NCBI RefSeq assembly: GCF_018129685.1
Contig: NZ_JAFCLG010000009.1
Span: forward strand, 62,001-126,000
DNA: 64,000 nucleotides
Reading direction: 5' to 3'
DNA from: Bradyrhizobium manausense
GTDB lineage: Bacteria; Pseudomonadota; Alphaproteobacteria; Rhizobiales; Xanthobacteraceae
Position 1 is the first letter of the stretch. Each line of letters starts with the position of its first letter. Shown here one piece after another: positions 16,645-24,928 of this stretch. The translations under genes and the position numbers were made by a program. Under the pieces are notes generated by a model that was not told the origin of the DNA, ran no database searches, and saw nothing but the letters and a program-made list of their open reading frames with translations.

Positions 16645-18573
16645 TCAAGCCAGCTTGACCGTCTCGGTCTTGACGTCCTTGCCAAGCGCTTCGAACACCT
16701 TGGCGACGATGCCCTTGGCGTCGAGGCCGGCGCGCGCGTACATCGCCGCCGGCGTATCGTGATCCTGGAACACGTCGGGCAGCACCATCGCGCGGAACTT
16801 GACCATGCCGGTGTCGAGCACGCCCTGTTCGCTCAGGAACTGCGACACATGCGAGCCGAAGCCGCCGATCGAGCCCTCTTCCACCGTAATCAGCACGTCG
16901 TGGTCGCGGGCAAGCTTCAGCACCAGCTCGGTGTCGAGCGGCTTCATGAAGCGCGCATCGGCGATCGAGGTGGAGAGGCCATGGGCGGCGAGCTCGTCGG
17001 CGGCCTTCTCGCATTCGGCAAGCCGCGTGCCGAAGGAGAGCAGGGCGATCTTGTTGCCCTGGCGGATCATGCGGCCCTTGCCGATTTCGAGGGGAACGCC
17101 GACATCGGGCATCTCGATGCCGCGGCCTTCGCCGCGCGGATAGCGCAGCGAGCTCGGACGATCGTTGATCGCGACCTGGGTCGCCACCATGTGCACCAGC
17201 TCGGCTTCATCTGCCGCCGCCATGATCACCATGTTCGGCAGGCAGCCAAGATAGGCGTTGTCGAACGAGCCGGCATGCGTCGCGCCGTCGGCGCCGACGA
17301 GACCGGCGCGGTCGATGGCGAAGCGGACCGGCAGGTTCTGGATCGCGACGTCGTGGACGATCTGGTCGTAGCCGCGCTGCAGGAAGGTCGAGTAGATCGC
17401 GCAGAACGGCTTGTAACCTTCGGTCGCAAGACCGGCGGCAAAGGTCACCGCGTGCTGCTCGGCGATACCGACGTCGAAGGTGCGTTCGGGGAACGCCTTG
17501 TTGAAGATGTCGACGCCGGTGCCCGACGGCATCGCCGCGGTGATGGCGACGATCTTGTCGTCCTTCTGCGCTTCCTTGACGAGGCTCTGGCCGAACACGT
17601 TCTGGTAGGCCGGCGCGTTCGGCTTGGCCTTCGCCTGCGTGCCGGTGGCGACGTCGAACTTGACGACGGCGTGATACTTGTCGGCGGAGGCTTCCGCCGG
17701 GCCGTAGCCCTTGCCCTTCTGCGTCACGACGTGGACCAGGATCGGGCCGGTCTCCATGTCGCGCACGTTCTTCAGCACGGGCAGCAGATGGTCGAGGTTA
17801 TGGCCGTCGATCGGGCCGACGTAATAGAAGCCGAGCTCCTCGAACAGCGTACCGCCGTCCATCATGAAGCCGCGCGAATATTCCTCGACGCGGTTGGCGC
17901 GGTTGGCGAGGATCTTGGGCAGGCGCTTGTTGATCTGCTTGGCAGCCTCGCGCAGCGTGCGGTAGGTCTTGCCGGAGTAGAGCCGCGACAGGTACGCGCT
18001 CATGGCGCCCACCGGCGGCGCGATCGACATGTCGTTGTCGTTGAGGATGACGATCAGCCGCGAGTTCATGGCGCCGGCATTGTTCATGGCCTCATAGGCC
18101 ATGCCCGCCGACATCGCACCGTCACCGATCACTGCGATAACGTTGTTCTTGCCGCCGGCGAGGTCGCGGGCGACGGCCATGCCGAGGCCTGCGGAGATCG
18201 AGGTCGAGGAATGCGCGGCGCCGAACGGATCGTAATCGCTCTCGCTGCGCTTGGTGAAGCCGGACAGGCCACCGCCGGTGCGCAGCGTGCGGATGCGGTC
18301 GCGGCGCCCGGTGAGGATCTTGTGCGGGTAGGCCTGATGGCCGACGTCCCAGATCAGCCGGTCACGCGGCGTGTCGAAGACGTAGTGGATCGCGGTGGTG
18401 AGCTCGACCACACCGAGACCCGCGCCGAAGTGACCGCCGGTCACCGAGACGGCATCGATGGTCTCCTGACGCAGCTCGTCGGCGACCTGGCGAACCTGCT
18501 CGACCTTGAGCTTGCGCAGGTCTTCCGGCGTCCGGATGGTGTCGAGAAGCGGCGTTTTACTGTATGCGTTCAC
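16645..18573 (-). CDS. dxs: 1-deoxy-D-xylulose-5-phosphate synthase
   Basis: First enzyme of the MEP isoprenoid pathway, condensing pyruvate and glyceraldehyde 3-phosphate with thiamine diphosphate. The 642-residue protein is full length. Landmarks are VSVTGGHFGAGLGVVELTTA with the active-site His, WDVGHQAYPHKILTGRR, the ThDP motif GDGAMSAGMAYEAMNNAG, DVGIAEQHAVTFAAGLA with the catalytic Glu, and DGATHAGSFDNAYL. GTG 18573 is preferred because GGAA lies about 7 bp upstream and the protein then starts at the conserved NAYSKTPLL. An in-frame TTG lies four codons earlier. Confidence 0.97.
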   Translation of the reverse strand: MNAYSKTPLLDTIRTPEDLRKLKVEQVRQVADELRQETIDAVSVTGGHFGAGLGVVELTTAIHYVFDTPRDRLIWDVGHQAYPHKILTGRRDRIRTLRTGGGLSGFTKRSESDYDPFGAAHSSTSISAGLGMAVARDLAGGKNNVIAVIGDGAMSAGMAYEAMNNAGAMNSRLIVILNDNDMSIAPPVGAMSAYLSRLYSGKTYRTLREAAKQINKRLPKILANRANRVEEYSRGFMMDGGTLFEELGFYYVGPIDGHNLDHLLPVLKNVRDMETGPILVHVVTQKGKGYGPAEASADKYHAVVKFDVATGTQAKAKPNAPAYQNVFGQSLVKEAQKDDKIVAITAAMPSGTGVDIFNKAFPERTFDVGIAEQHAVTFAAGLATEGYKPFCAIYSTFLQRGYDQIVHDVAIQNLPVRFAIDRAGLVGADGATHAGSFDNAYLGCLPNMVIMAAADEAELVHMVATQVAINDRPSSLRYPRGEGRGIEMPDVGVPLEIGKGRMIRQGNKIALLSFGTRLAECEKAADELAAHGLSTSIADARFMKPLDTELVLKLARDHDVLITVEEGSIGGFGSHVSQFLSEQGVLDTGMVKFRAMVLPDVFQDHDTPAAMYARAGLDAKGIVAKVFEALGKDVKTETVKLA

Positions 18574-18585
18574 AGCGATTTCCAA

Positions 18586-19182
18586 TTTGTCAGCGCCGGA
18601 AGGTCATTCCGGTGCGCGATGGGTTTGCACAATATCGGCGCAGCGCGAGTCCTCAAACCGTCGGAGCCACCTGCATGGGGCAAAGCCCCGTCTTCAAGCT
18701 TAGGTGAGCTTAAGCGCGCTCCGGTTCAGTCTCTGTGACCCCAGTCACTTAGATCGGCTTCGTCCGTCCCAGCCAATTTCATTAGCGATTTGAAGTGCTT
18801 GACGTTGAAAATGGGTCCCCACGTCAAGGCTAACAAAAAGCCACACTGCATGCAGCTTTACACCAAAGCTTGGGGCAAAGCCAACCCGCCCTACCCAACT
18901 AAGGGTATGCAGGTGCAACCGGCGGGCCAATTTGGTTAATCGCGGCCCCGGCGGGGAAGTTCCATCCTGCCCGGTTCCTTGGCGGGATTCTTTGGGAATG
19001 GACAGCGTTTTCGGCGGGAATCGCGGGGGAAAACGCTGCCAGCCTTCTCATCCGTCAGCCTGGTTCCCGCACCCAGGCACTGCATTGACCAAGACGCGGA
19101 CCAAGGAGCAGACCAGGACGGAGGCGTGCGATCCCGAAAAACGGCAGGCGGACGATGCGTCGGACGGGGACTGCGCCTGCCC
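18586..19182. other. Gene-poor interval between dxs and xseB
   Basis: About 600 bp without a gene I can support. The part from roughly 18740 to 18945 is more AT-rich than its surroundings. It contains a short plus-strand frame, ATG 18811 to TAA 18939 (42 residues, basic, MGPHVKANKKPHCMQLYTKA at its start), with no clear ribosome site. No tRNA or known RNA fold was recognised. It should also hold the dxs promoter, since dxs runs leftward from 18573. Confidence 0.5.
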
Positions 19183-19434
19183 TTACTGCACGTCGAGCGG
19201 CGCCGTGCCAGTGGCCTTGCCGCCGGCATCGGTCGTGATCTTGTCGACGCGCGCCTCGGCCTGGCGCAAAAGCTCCTCGCAACGGCGCTTCAGGGCTTCG
19301 CCGCGCTCGTAGATCGTCACGGATTCCTCGAGCGGCACCTTGCCGTCCTCGAGCCGCTTCACGATCGTTTCGAGTTCCTCGATCGCGCGCTCGAAGGTGA
19401 GCCTGGAGACGTCGACTTGGGTATTTTCGGCCAT
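19183..19434 (-). CDS. xseB: Exodeoxyribonuclease VII small subunit
   Basis: An 83-residue helical protein that assembles in several copies on XseA to form exonuclease VII. The family core is complete: LTFERAIEELETIVKRLEDG, then VPLEESVTIYERGEALKRRC. ATG 19434 starts MAENTQVDVSRL; the frame is open to 19515 but upstream residues do not fit the family. The deacetylase-like gene ends 73 bp upstream on the same strand. xseA is not in the window. Confidence 0.94.
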   Translation of the reverse strand: MAENTQVDVSRLTFERAIEELETIVKRLEDGKVPLEESVTIYERGEALKRRCEELLRQAEARVDKITTDAGGKATGTAPLDVQ

Positions 19435-19507
19435 ATCCGTTTCCGATTGCCCGATTCGCTTCCTGCGTAAAACAGCAGAGTTTTGCGGGCTTAATGTGGC
19501 GAGTGCA

Positions 19508-20437
19508 TCAAGCACCCATCAAGGCGCCGACATGCGCCGTAACAGATTCTTTCAATCCTTGCAGGTCGTAGCCGCCTTCGAGCACGGAAACAACGCGGCC
19601 ACCGGCGGACTTGTCGGCGAGATCCATCAGTTTGCGCGTCACCCAGGCATAATCCTCCGCGCGCAAATTCAAGGAGGCCAGCGGATCGCGGAAATGCGCG
19701 TCAAAGCCTGCGGAGATGATGAGCAGCTCGGGGCTGAATTCCGTCAGGCGCGGCAGAATCAGATTCTCGAACGCGGCTCGGAATTCGGGGCCGCCGTCTT
19801 CGGAGGCGAGCGGCGCATTGACGATGGTGTCGTGATCGCCGCGCTCGCCCTTGGCGCCGGTGCCCGGAAACAGCGGCATTTGGTGTGTCGAGCAGTACAT
19901 CACGGTCGGATCCGACCAGAAGATGTCCTGCGTGCCGTTGCCGTGATGGACGTCGAAATCGATGATGGCCGCACGCTTGATGCCGTATTTGCGCTGCGCG
20001 TGGCGGGCGGCAATCGCGACATTGTCGAAGAAGCAGAAGCCCATCGGCTTGCCGATCTCGGCGTGATGGCCAGGCGGGCGCACCGCGACGAAGGCGTTGC
20101 GATGCTCGCCGTTCATCACCGCTTCGGTCGCCGCGACCGCGCCGCCGACGCCGCGCATCACCGCTTCCCATGTGCCGGGGGACATCGAGGTGTCGCCGTC
20201 GAGATAGACCTGGCCGCTGGTCGGCGCGATGTGGCGGAGCTCGGTGACGTAATGCTCGTTGTGGCAGAGCGTGACGAGGTCAAGATCGCCCTCCGGCGCC
20301 AGGTCGCGCGCCAAAAACTGGAAGCGCTCAGCCGACAGCGCTTCTTCCACCGCACGCAGGCGGTCCGCCCGCTCAGGGTGTCCGGGCGGCGTGACGTGGT
20401 CGAGGCAGGCCTTGTGGGAAAGGAGAAGCGTGCTCAT
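19508..20437 (-). CDS. Histone deacetylase/acetoin utilization (AcuC/HDAC) family protein
   Basis: A 309-residue zinc amidohydrolase of the bacterial class II-like HDAC group, which includes acetylpolyamine amidohydrolases and protein deacetylases. Catalytic features are intact: VRPPGHHAE (tandem His), the zinc ligands Asp and His in IDFDVHHGNGTQ, SAGFDAHFRDP (third ligand) and LEGGYDLQGL. ATG 20437 starts MSTLLLSHKACLDH. A perfect TTGAT-N4-ATCAA box lies about 125 bp upstream at 20562-20575, so micro-oxic control by an FNR/FixK-type regulator is plausible. xseB follows. Confidence 0.93.
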   Translation of the reverse strand: MSTLLLSHKACLDHVTPPGHPERADRLRAVEEALSAERFQFLARDLAPEGDLDLVTLCHNEHYVTELRHIAPTSGQVYLDGDTSMSPGTWEAVMRGVGGAVAATEAVMNGEHRNAFVAVRPPGHHAEIGKPMGFCFFDNVAIAARHAQRKYGIKRAAIIDFDVHHGNGTQDIFWSDPTVMYCSTHQMPLFPGTGAKGERGDHDTIVNAPLASEDGGPEFRAAFENLILPRLTEFSPELLIISAGFDAHFRDPLASLNLRAEDYAWVTRKLMDLADKSAGGRVVSVLEGGYDLQGLKESVTAHVGALMGA

Positions 20438-20561
20438 CAGGTCGGCCTCGCAGGGAACGAACTCTCGACGTCGCTTGGCGCATCCGGCGCCAAAACGCAA
20501 TGCAAAACACAATCTAGGCGTTCTCCCGGGAATGGCAAATAGCTGCCGTTTTCCGGCCCTT

Positions 20562-20575
20562 TTGATCCAGATCAA
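20562..20575. promoter_or_regulatory. FNR/FixK-type binding site (perfect palindrome)
   Basis: TTGATCCAGATCAA is an exact TTGAT-N4-ATCAA palindrome, the consensus of FNR/FixK regulators. It overlaps the last codons of the upstream 5'-nucleotidase gene and sits about 125 bp before the start of the deacetylase-like gene. Chance occurrence of a perfect box is low but not excluded, and no transcription start is known. Confidence 0.65.
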
Positions 20576-22233
20576 TTCAAGCGCAGGATGCGGGTGGGCG
20601 GCTGCGGGCCGATCGGGCCGTGCCCCTTGAAGAAAGCAAACAGCGCATCGGCGTCGTAACCGCCATATTGCGGCCAGGCGCCCTGCTTGGCGACGCTAAA
20701 GCCATCGCCGCCGGCGGCGAGGTAGTCGTTGACCGTGACGCGATAGCCGGTGGCCGGCTCGATCGGCCTGCCGTGCAGCGTCATCCTGTCGGCCATCACG
20801 CGTTCGCCGAACGGCTTCGATGCATCCCAGCTGTAGCTGAACCCGTTTGAAACTTGCAGGATCCGCGGCCGTTTCGGATCGAGCCATTGCTGCTCCAGCA
20901 TGTCCTTGAGCTGGCTGCCTGACAGCGTCATGGTGACGAGGCGGTTGCGAAACGGCTGGCTCGCGAAGATTTCGCCATAGGTGACCGCGCCGTTCGCCTG
21001 CGGGATGATGTCGGTGCGGATGCCGCCGGGATTGGTGAGCGCGATGACAGCGCTGCCATCCTTGGCATCGCTGGTTGCGGCAAGCTGTGCGTCCGCGATG
21101 ACATCGCCGAGCGCGCTTTCGCCGGCGTCATTGGGGACACGCGACAATATCTGCGTGACCGATCCGGCCGGCCGGTTGGCGATCGGTGCGGAGAGCTTGT
21201 CATAGGCGTCGATCAGCGCGGTCTGTTCGGGTTCCTTCGCCAGCGAAGCGCTGGCGACGATGACGTTCTCGGCTTTTGCTCCGACGATGTCGCGGGTTGC
21301 GGGATCGAGCTTGAGGTCGATCGCGGTGACCAGCGTGCCGTATTTGTCGCCGCTGGTGACGAGCCGTCCATCGATGTCGCAGACATAGGCACGATGCGTG
21401 TGGCCGCTGACCACGACGTCGACGGCGCGATCGAATTTCTTCACGATGTCGACGATGGGCCCGGTAATGGCCGGGCACTCGTTGTAGTCGCCCGCGGGCT
21501 CTCCGCCCTGGTGAATCAGCACCACGATCGCCTCGACGCCGCGCGTTTTGAGTTGCGGCACCAGCGCATTCACCGTCTCGGCCTCGTCGCGAAATTCCAG
21601 TCCCGCAATGCCCTTCGGCGAGACAATGCCTGATGTCTCCTTCAAGGTCAGCCCGATGAAGGCGACAGGGATGCCCTCGAACTCGCGGATCTCGTAGGGC
21701 GGCAACACGCTCTTGCCGGTCGCGGTCTCGACGGTGGACGCGGCGAGATAGTGGAATTTGGCGCCGGCGAAGGGGTGAGGACCCTGGCATCCGTCCTCGG
21801 GATGGCAGCCGCCGTTCTGCATCCGGAGCAGTTCGGTCTTGCCCTCGTCGAATTCGTGATTGCCGACCGAGGTGATCGCGAGCCCCATCATCGAGAGCGA
21901 CTCGACCGAGGGCTCGTCATGAAACATCGCCGACAGAAACGGGCTCGCCCCGATCAGATCGCCGGCGGCGACAAAGATGGTGTTCTTGTGCCCGGCGCTC
22001 AGCTGCTTCACCAGCGTCGCCATGTACTCGGCACCGCCGGCGTTCACCATCACCTTCTTGGTCTTGTCTTCGGGGTCATTGATGCGGATGCCGCCCGGCG
22101 GCGGACGAAGATTGCCGTGGAAATCGTTGATCGCGAGAATGCGCAGCTCGACAGGTGCCGCAGGCTGGGCGAAAGCGGGGAAGGCGCAGAGCGCGAGCGC
22201 GGCCAGGGTGAGTTTTTTAAGGGCGTATCGCAT
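20572..22233 (-). CDS. Exported bifunctional metallophosphatase/5'-nucleotidase (UshA-like)
   Basis: A 553-residue periplasmic enzyme with a signal peptide (MRYALKKLTLAALALCAFPA, cleavage near AFAQ). The N-terminal calcineurin-like domain has INDFHGNL, AAGDLIGASP, VGNHEFDEG, LIHQGGE and VSGHTHRAYV as its di-metal ligands. The C-terminal 5'-nucleotidase domain has NPGGIRTDI and YLAAGGDGFSV, which bind the nucleoside. It would dephosphorylate nucleotides or UDP-sugars to salvage phosphate and nucleosides. It is probably monocistronic. Confidence 0.93.
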   Translation of the reverse strand: MRYALKKLTLAALALCAFPAFAQPAAPVELRILAINDFHGNLRPPPGGIRINDPEDKTKKVMVNAGGAEYMATLVKQLSAGHKNTIFVAAGDLIGASPFLSAMFHDEPSVESLSMMGLAITSVGNHEFDEGKTELLRMQNGGCHPEDGCQGPHPFAGAKFHYLAASTVETATGKSVLPPYEIREFEGIPVAFIGLTLKETSGIVSPKGIAGLEFRDEAETVNALVPQLKTRGVEAIVVLIHQGGEPAGDYNECPAITGPIVDIVKKFDRAVDVVVSGHTHRAYVCDIDGRLVTSGDKYGTLVTAIDLKLDPATRDIVGAKAENVIVASASLAKEPEQTALIDAYDKLSAPIANRPAGSVTQILSRVPNDAGESALGDVIADAQLAATSDAKDGSAVIALTNPGGIRTDIIPQANGAVTYGEIFASQPFRNRLVTMTLSGSQLKDMLEQQWLDPKRPRILQVSNGFSYSWDASKPFGERVMADRMTLHGRPIEPATGYRVTVNDYLAAGGDGFSVAKQGAWPQYGGYDADALFAFFKGHGPIGPQPPTRILRLN

Positions 22234-22305
22234 GGAGCCAGACTAAGCGTTCCGCACAACGTTTTCACGAAACCTTTTGTTGAAGTGCGGCGCATGCCAC
22301 GTGCT

Positions 22306-22490
22306 CCGACCCGCCCCTTGAGGGGGCGGGTCGGTTCGCATGAAATGCGAACCGGGGCGGGGTGACAGACTATCCTGGCGAGAGGTGTTAGAGAGTCTCG
22401 TGCAATACCGGCGAGAGTCTTTGTGCGGCTCACCCCACCCGGTTCGCGCTTCGCGCGAACGACCCTCCCGCTCCAGGGGAGGGTGGCAAC
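22306..22490. repeat. Intergenic inverted-repeat element
   Basis: Arms CGACCCGCCCCTTGAGGGGG and GGTTCGCATGAAATGCGAACC are followed by CACCCCACCCGGTTCGCGCT and CCCTCCCGCTCCAGGGGAGG. It fills the space between the 5'-nucleotidase and enoyl-CoA hydratase genes and ends at the hydratase stop. It has the nested-hairpin design of the elements at 3311-3464 and 16511-16632, but its bases differ. Confidence 0.7.
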
Positions 22491-22493
22491 CTC

Positions 22494-23252
22494 CTACCTC
22501 TTCTTCCTGTTCGCAAACGTCTTGAACGCCGCAACGGCTTCGTCCGATTTCAGCCTCTCGCCGAACAGATGGCCTTCCTGGTCGATGCGGCGGGTGAGTT
22601 CCTCCGGCGCGGCGCGCAGCAGCTTGCGTGAGGTCGCGACCGCCTCGGCCGGCAGCTTGCAGATTTCGCGGGCCACCTTGCGGGCCTCGACCTCGGTATG
22701 TCCCGGCGACACCACGGTATTGACGAAGCCGGCGGCCTGGGCCTCGTCGGCGGTGAAGCTGCGTCCCATCACCAGCATGGCAAAGGCGCGCTGGTAACCC
22801 ATCGTACGTGGCATCAAGAGGCTGGCGGCGCCGATCGGAATGAGCCCGAGATTGATGTAGGGTGCCGAGAACGTCGCGGCATTGGAGGCGAGCACGTAGT
22901 CGCAGTGAAACAGCATCACCGTGCCCACGCCGATCGAGGCGCCGTCGACTGCAGCGATGATCGGCTTGGCGTTGAGTGCCAGCGAATAGAGAAATCTCGC
23001 GCCATCCGACAACGTCTCGGGGCGCGAGGCGTCGGCCTTCAGGAAGTCGTCGAGGTCGTCGCCGGCCGTAAACACGCCGGAGCCGCCGGTGATGATCATG
23101 CAGCGGATGTCGGGGTTGTTCTGCGCGGTGTCGATCGCCCGGCTCATCTCGCGATACATGTCCTGCGTGATCGCGTTCTTCTTGCTGGGCCGGCGCAGGG
23201 TGATCACGCGCGTGGCGCGCTCCTCCGTGACGATGATGTTGCCGTTCGGCAT
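22494..23252 (-). CDS. Enoyl-CoA hydratase/isomerase family protein
   Basis: A 252-residue crotonase-fold enzyme. The CoA-binding and oxyanion-hole segments are visible as GGSGVFTAGDDLDDFL and AAVDGASIGVGTVMLFHCDY. The two acidic catalytic residues of classical enoyl-CoA hydratase are not obvious at FSAPYINLGLIPIGAASLL, where Glu is replaced. An isomerase or another crotonase reaction is therefore possible. ATG 23252 follows GGGAG; an in-frame GTG lies two codons upstream. The gene appears monocistronic. Confidence 0.87.
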   Translation of the reverse strand: MPNGNIIVTEERATRVITLRRPSKKNAITQDMYREMSRAIDTAQNNPDIRCMIITGGSGVFTAGDDLDDFLKADASRPETLSDGARFLYSLALNAKPIIAAVDGASIGVGTVMLFHCDYVLASNAATFSAPYINLGLIPIGAASLLMPRTMGYQRAFAMLVMGRSFTADEAQAAGFVNTVVSPGHTEVEARKVAREICKLPAEAVATSRKLLRAAPEELTRRIDQEGHLFGERLKSDEAVAAFKTFANRKKR

Positions 23253-23546
23253 GCGCACTCCCTGCGGCCGCCGTGGCGCCTGCCAGCCGCGACCCTTGCG
23301 ATTCTCAGCCTACATGATCCCGCAGGCGTGCCAATCCCGCGGCTCATCCATTTGGGCCGTGACGGCCGTGAGCGGTTGCATGACACCTCGCGCGACGATT
23401 GCACGCGCAAGGGAGCCGCGGCGCGACACTGCATCACCACTGCGACATTTTGCGCATTGCAACAATTGGCTACAATGTTTCATTTGAAAAACCGAGGGTT
23501 GTGCGGCACGATCAACCGTCTGGTTCATTAAGCCAATATCCGATCG

Positions 23547-24797
23547 ATGATTGCCGCAACCGGCGTTGACGAATCCTCGCTGCATTATCGCGGCTGGCGT
23601 GTTGTGCTGGCCTGTTTCCTGATGGCTTTCTTCATGTTCGGCTTTGGCCTCTACGGCCAGGGCGTCTATCTCGCCGAGCTCCAGCGCGCCCATGGCTGGC
23701 CCGGCACGCTGGTTTCCGCGGCCAGCACCTTCTCGTTCCTGCTGAGCGCCGTCCTCGTCATCTTCACCGACGATCTTCTTGCCCGCATGGGTCTGCGCAG
23801 CCTGATCCTGTGCGGGCTGACGGCACTTGGCGCATCGACCGCGCTGCTGGGGCTGATGCAATCGCCCTGGCAGCTCTACCTCGCCTATGCGCTGATGTCG
23901 GTCGGCTGGACCGGAATGGGCTCGGTGGTGATCGCGACCGTGCTGAACACCTGGTTCGAACGGCGACGGGGGCTCGCACTCAGTCTCGCCTTCAACGGCG
24001 CCACCTGCGGCGGCATCATCCTTGTTCCGCTGCTGCTGGCCCTCAGCGCCAACATCGGCTTCCGCTCCGCCATGCTGGCGGTGACCATGGCGATGGTCTT
24101 GCTGGTGTTGCCGGTGGTTGTCGTCTTCACCTCATGGCCGGTCGGTGCGCCGCCGCATGCAGCGGTACGAGCTTCCGGCGGCGGCAAGGTTGCGCGCCAT
24201 TCGCGCCGGGCGCTGCTCGCCAACGCCTCGTTCTGGACCATGGTGCTGCCAATCGCGATCGCGCTGCTCGCGCAGATGGGATTCATCATCCACCAGGTCA
24301 CGTTTCTCGAACCATTGATCGGCCGCGCCAGTGCGGGCCTTGCCGTCACCATCATGGCCACGATGGCGGTGGTCGGCCGGCTGACGCTCGGCCTGTTCGT
24401 CGACCGGCTCGATCCACGGCTTGCTTGCGCAGCGTCGATGACCAGCCAGGCGGCGGCGCTGCTCGTTCTCTTGCAGAGCCAGAGCCCGATCGTCCTGCTG
24501 ATGTGCTGCGCCGTCTACGGCTTCTCGATCGGCAACATGATCACGTTCCCGCCCTTGATCATCCAGCGCGAGATCGGCAGCACGGCCTTCGCGGCCGCGA
24601 TGGGGCTGGGCACGTCGATCAGCGGCATCGTCAGCGCGTTCGGCCCCGGCATCGTCGGCTTCGTGCACAGCGCGAGCGGCAATTACACGATGGCGTTTGC
24701 GATGTGCGTGGTGCTCGATGTGATCGCGGCCGGTATCGTGCTGTGGCGGCCGGGGAAGAAGGCGGAGGCTAAGCCAAGTCTATCACCGTCACCCTGA
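23547..24797 (+). CDS. MFS transporter
   Basis: A 416-residue permease with about 12 membrane segments. It starts HYRGWRVVLACFLMAFFMFG and has an N-domain motif (DDLLARMGLRSLILCGL). The overall pattern resembles monocarboxylate/oxalate-formate-type MFS carriers, but the substrate is unknown. It is preceded by about 290 bp without a gene, which include the AT-rich stretch at 23450-23545 likely to hold its promoter, and is divergent from the enoyl-CoA hydratase gene. Confidence 0.85.
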   Translation: MIAATGVDESSLHYRGWRVVLACFLMAFFMFGFGLYGQGVYLAELQRAHGWPGTLVSAASTFSFLLSAVLVIFTDDLLARMGLRSLILCGLTALGASTALLGLMQSPWQLYLAYALMSVGWTGMGSVVIATVLNTWFERRRGLALSLAFNGATCGGIILVPLLLALSANIGFRSAMLAVTMAMVLLVLPVVVVFTSWPVGAPPHAAVRASGGGKVARHSRRALLANASFWTMVLPIAIALLAQMGFIIHQVTFLEPLIGRASAGLAVTIMATMAVVGRLTLGLFVDRLDPRLACAASMTSQAAALLVLLQSQSPIVLLMCCAVYGFSIGNMITFPPLIIQREIGSTAFAAAMGLGTSISGIVSAFGPGIVGFVHSASGNYTMAFAMCVVLDVIAAGIVLWRPGKKAEAKPSLSPSP

Positions 24798-24918
24798 GGT
24801 GCTCGCCTCTTGGCGAGCCTCGAAGGGCGTAGGGTGGATTAGCGAAGCGTAATCCACCTCTACTTTTTACGCGGCGGCAGAAGCGGTGGGTTACGCCTGC
24901 GGCTAACCCACCCTACGC
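24790..24918. repeat. Two intergenic repeat elements in tandem
   Basis: The first (24790-24827) is a short hairpin element reading CACCCTGAGGTGCTCG and GCGAGCCTCGAAGGG. The second (24829-24918) starts GTAGGGTGGATTAGCG and ends GGCTAACCCACCCTAC, with an inner GTAATCCACC/GGTGGGTTAC pair. The second belongs to the same family as 47665-47802 and 49045-49151. They separate the convergent MFS and acyl-CoA dehydrogenase genes. Confidence 0.8.
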
Positions 24919-24928
24919 GTCGAGGCAT

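Noticed and set aside
16759..18738. 659-codon plus-strand open frame
   Set aside because: Antisense to dxs, whose motifs are unmistakable.
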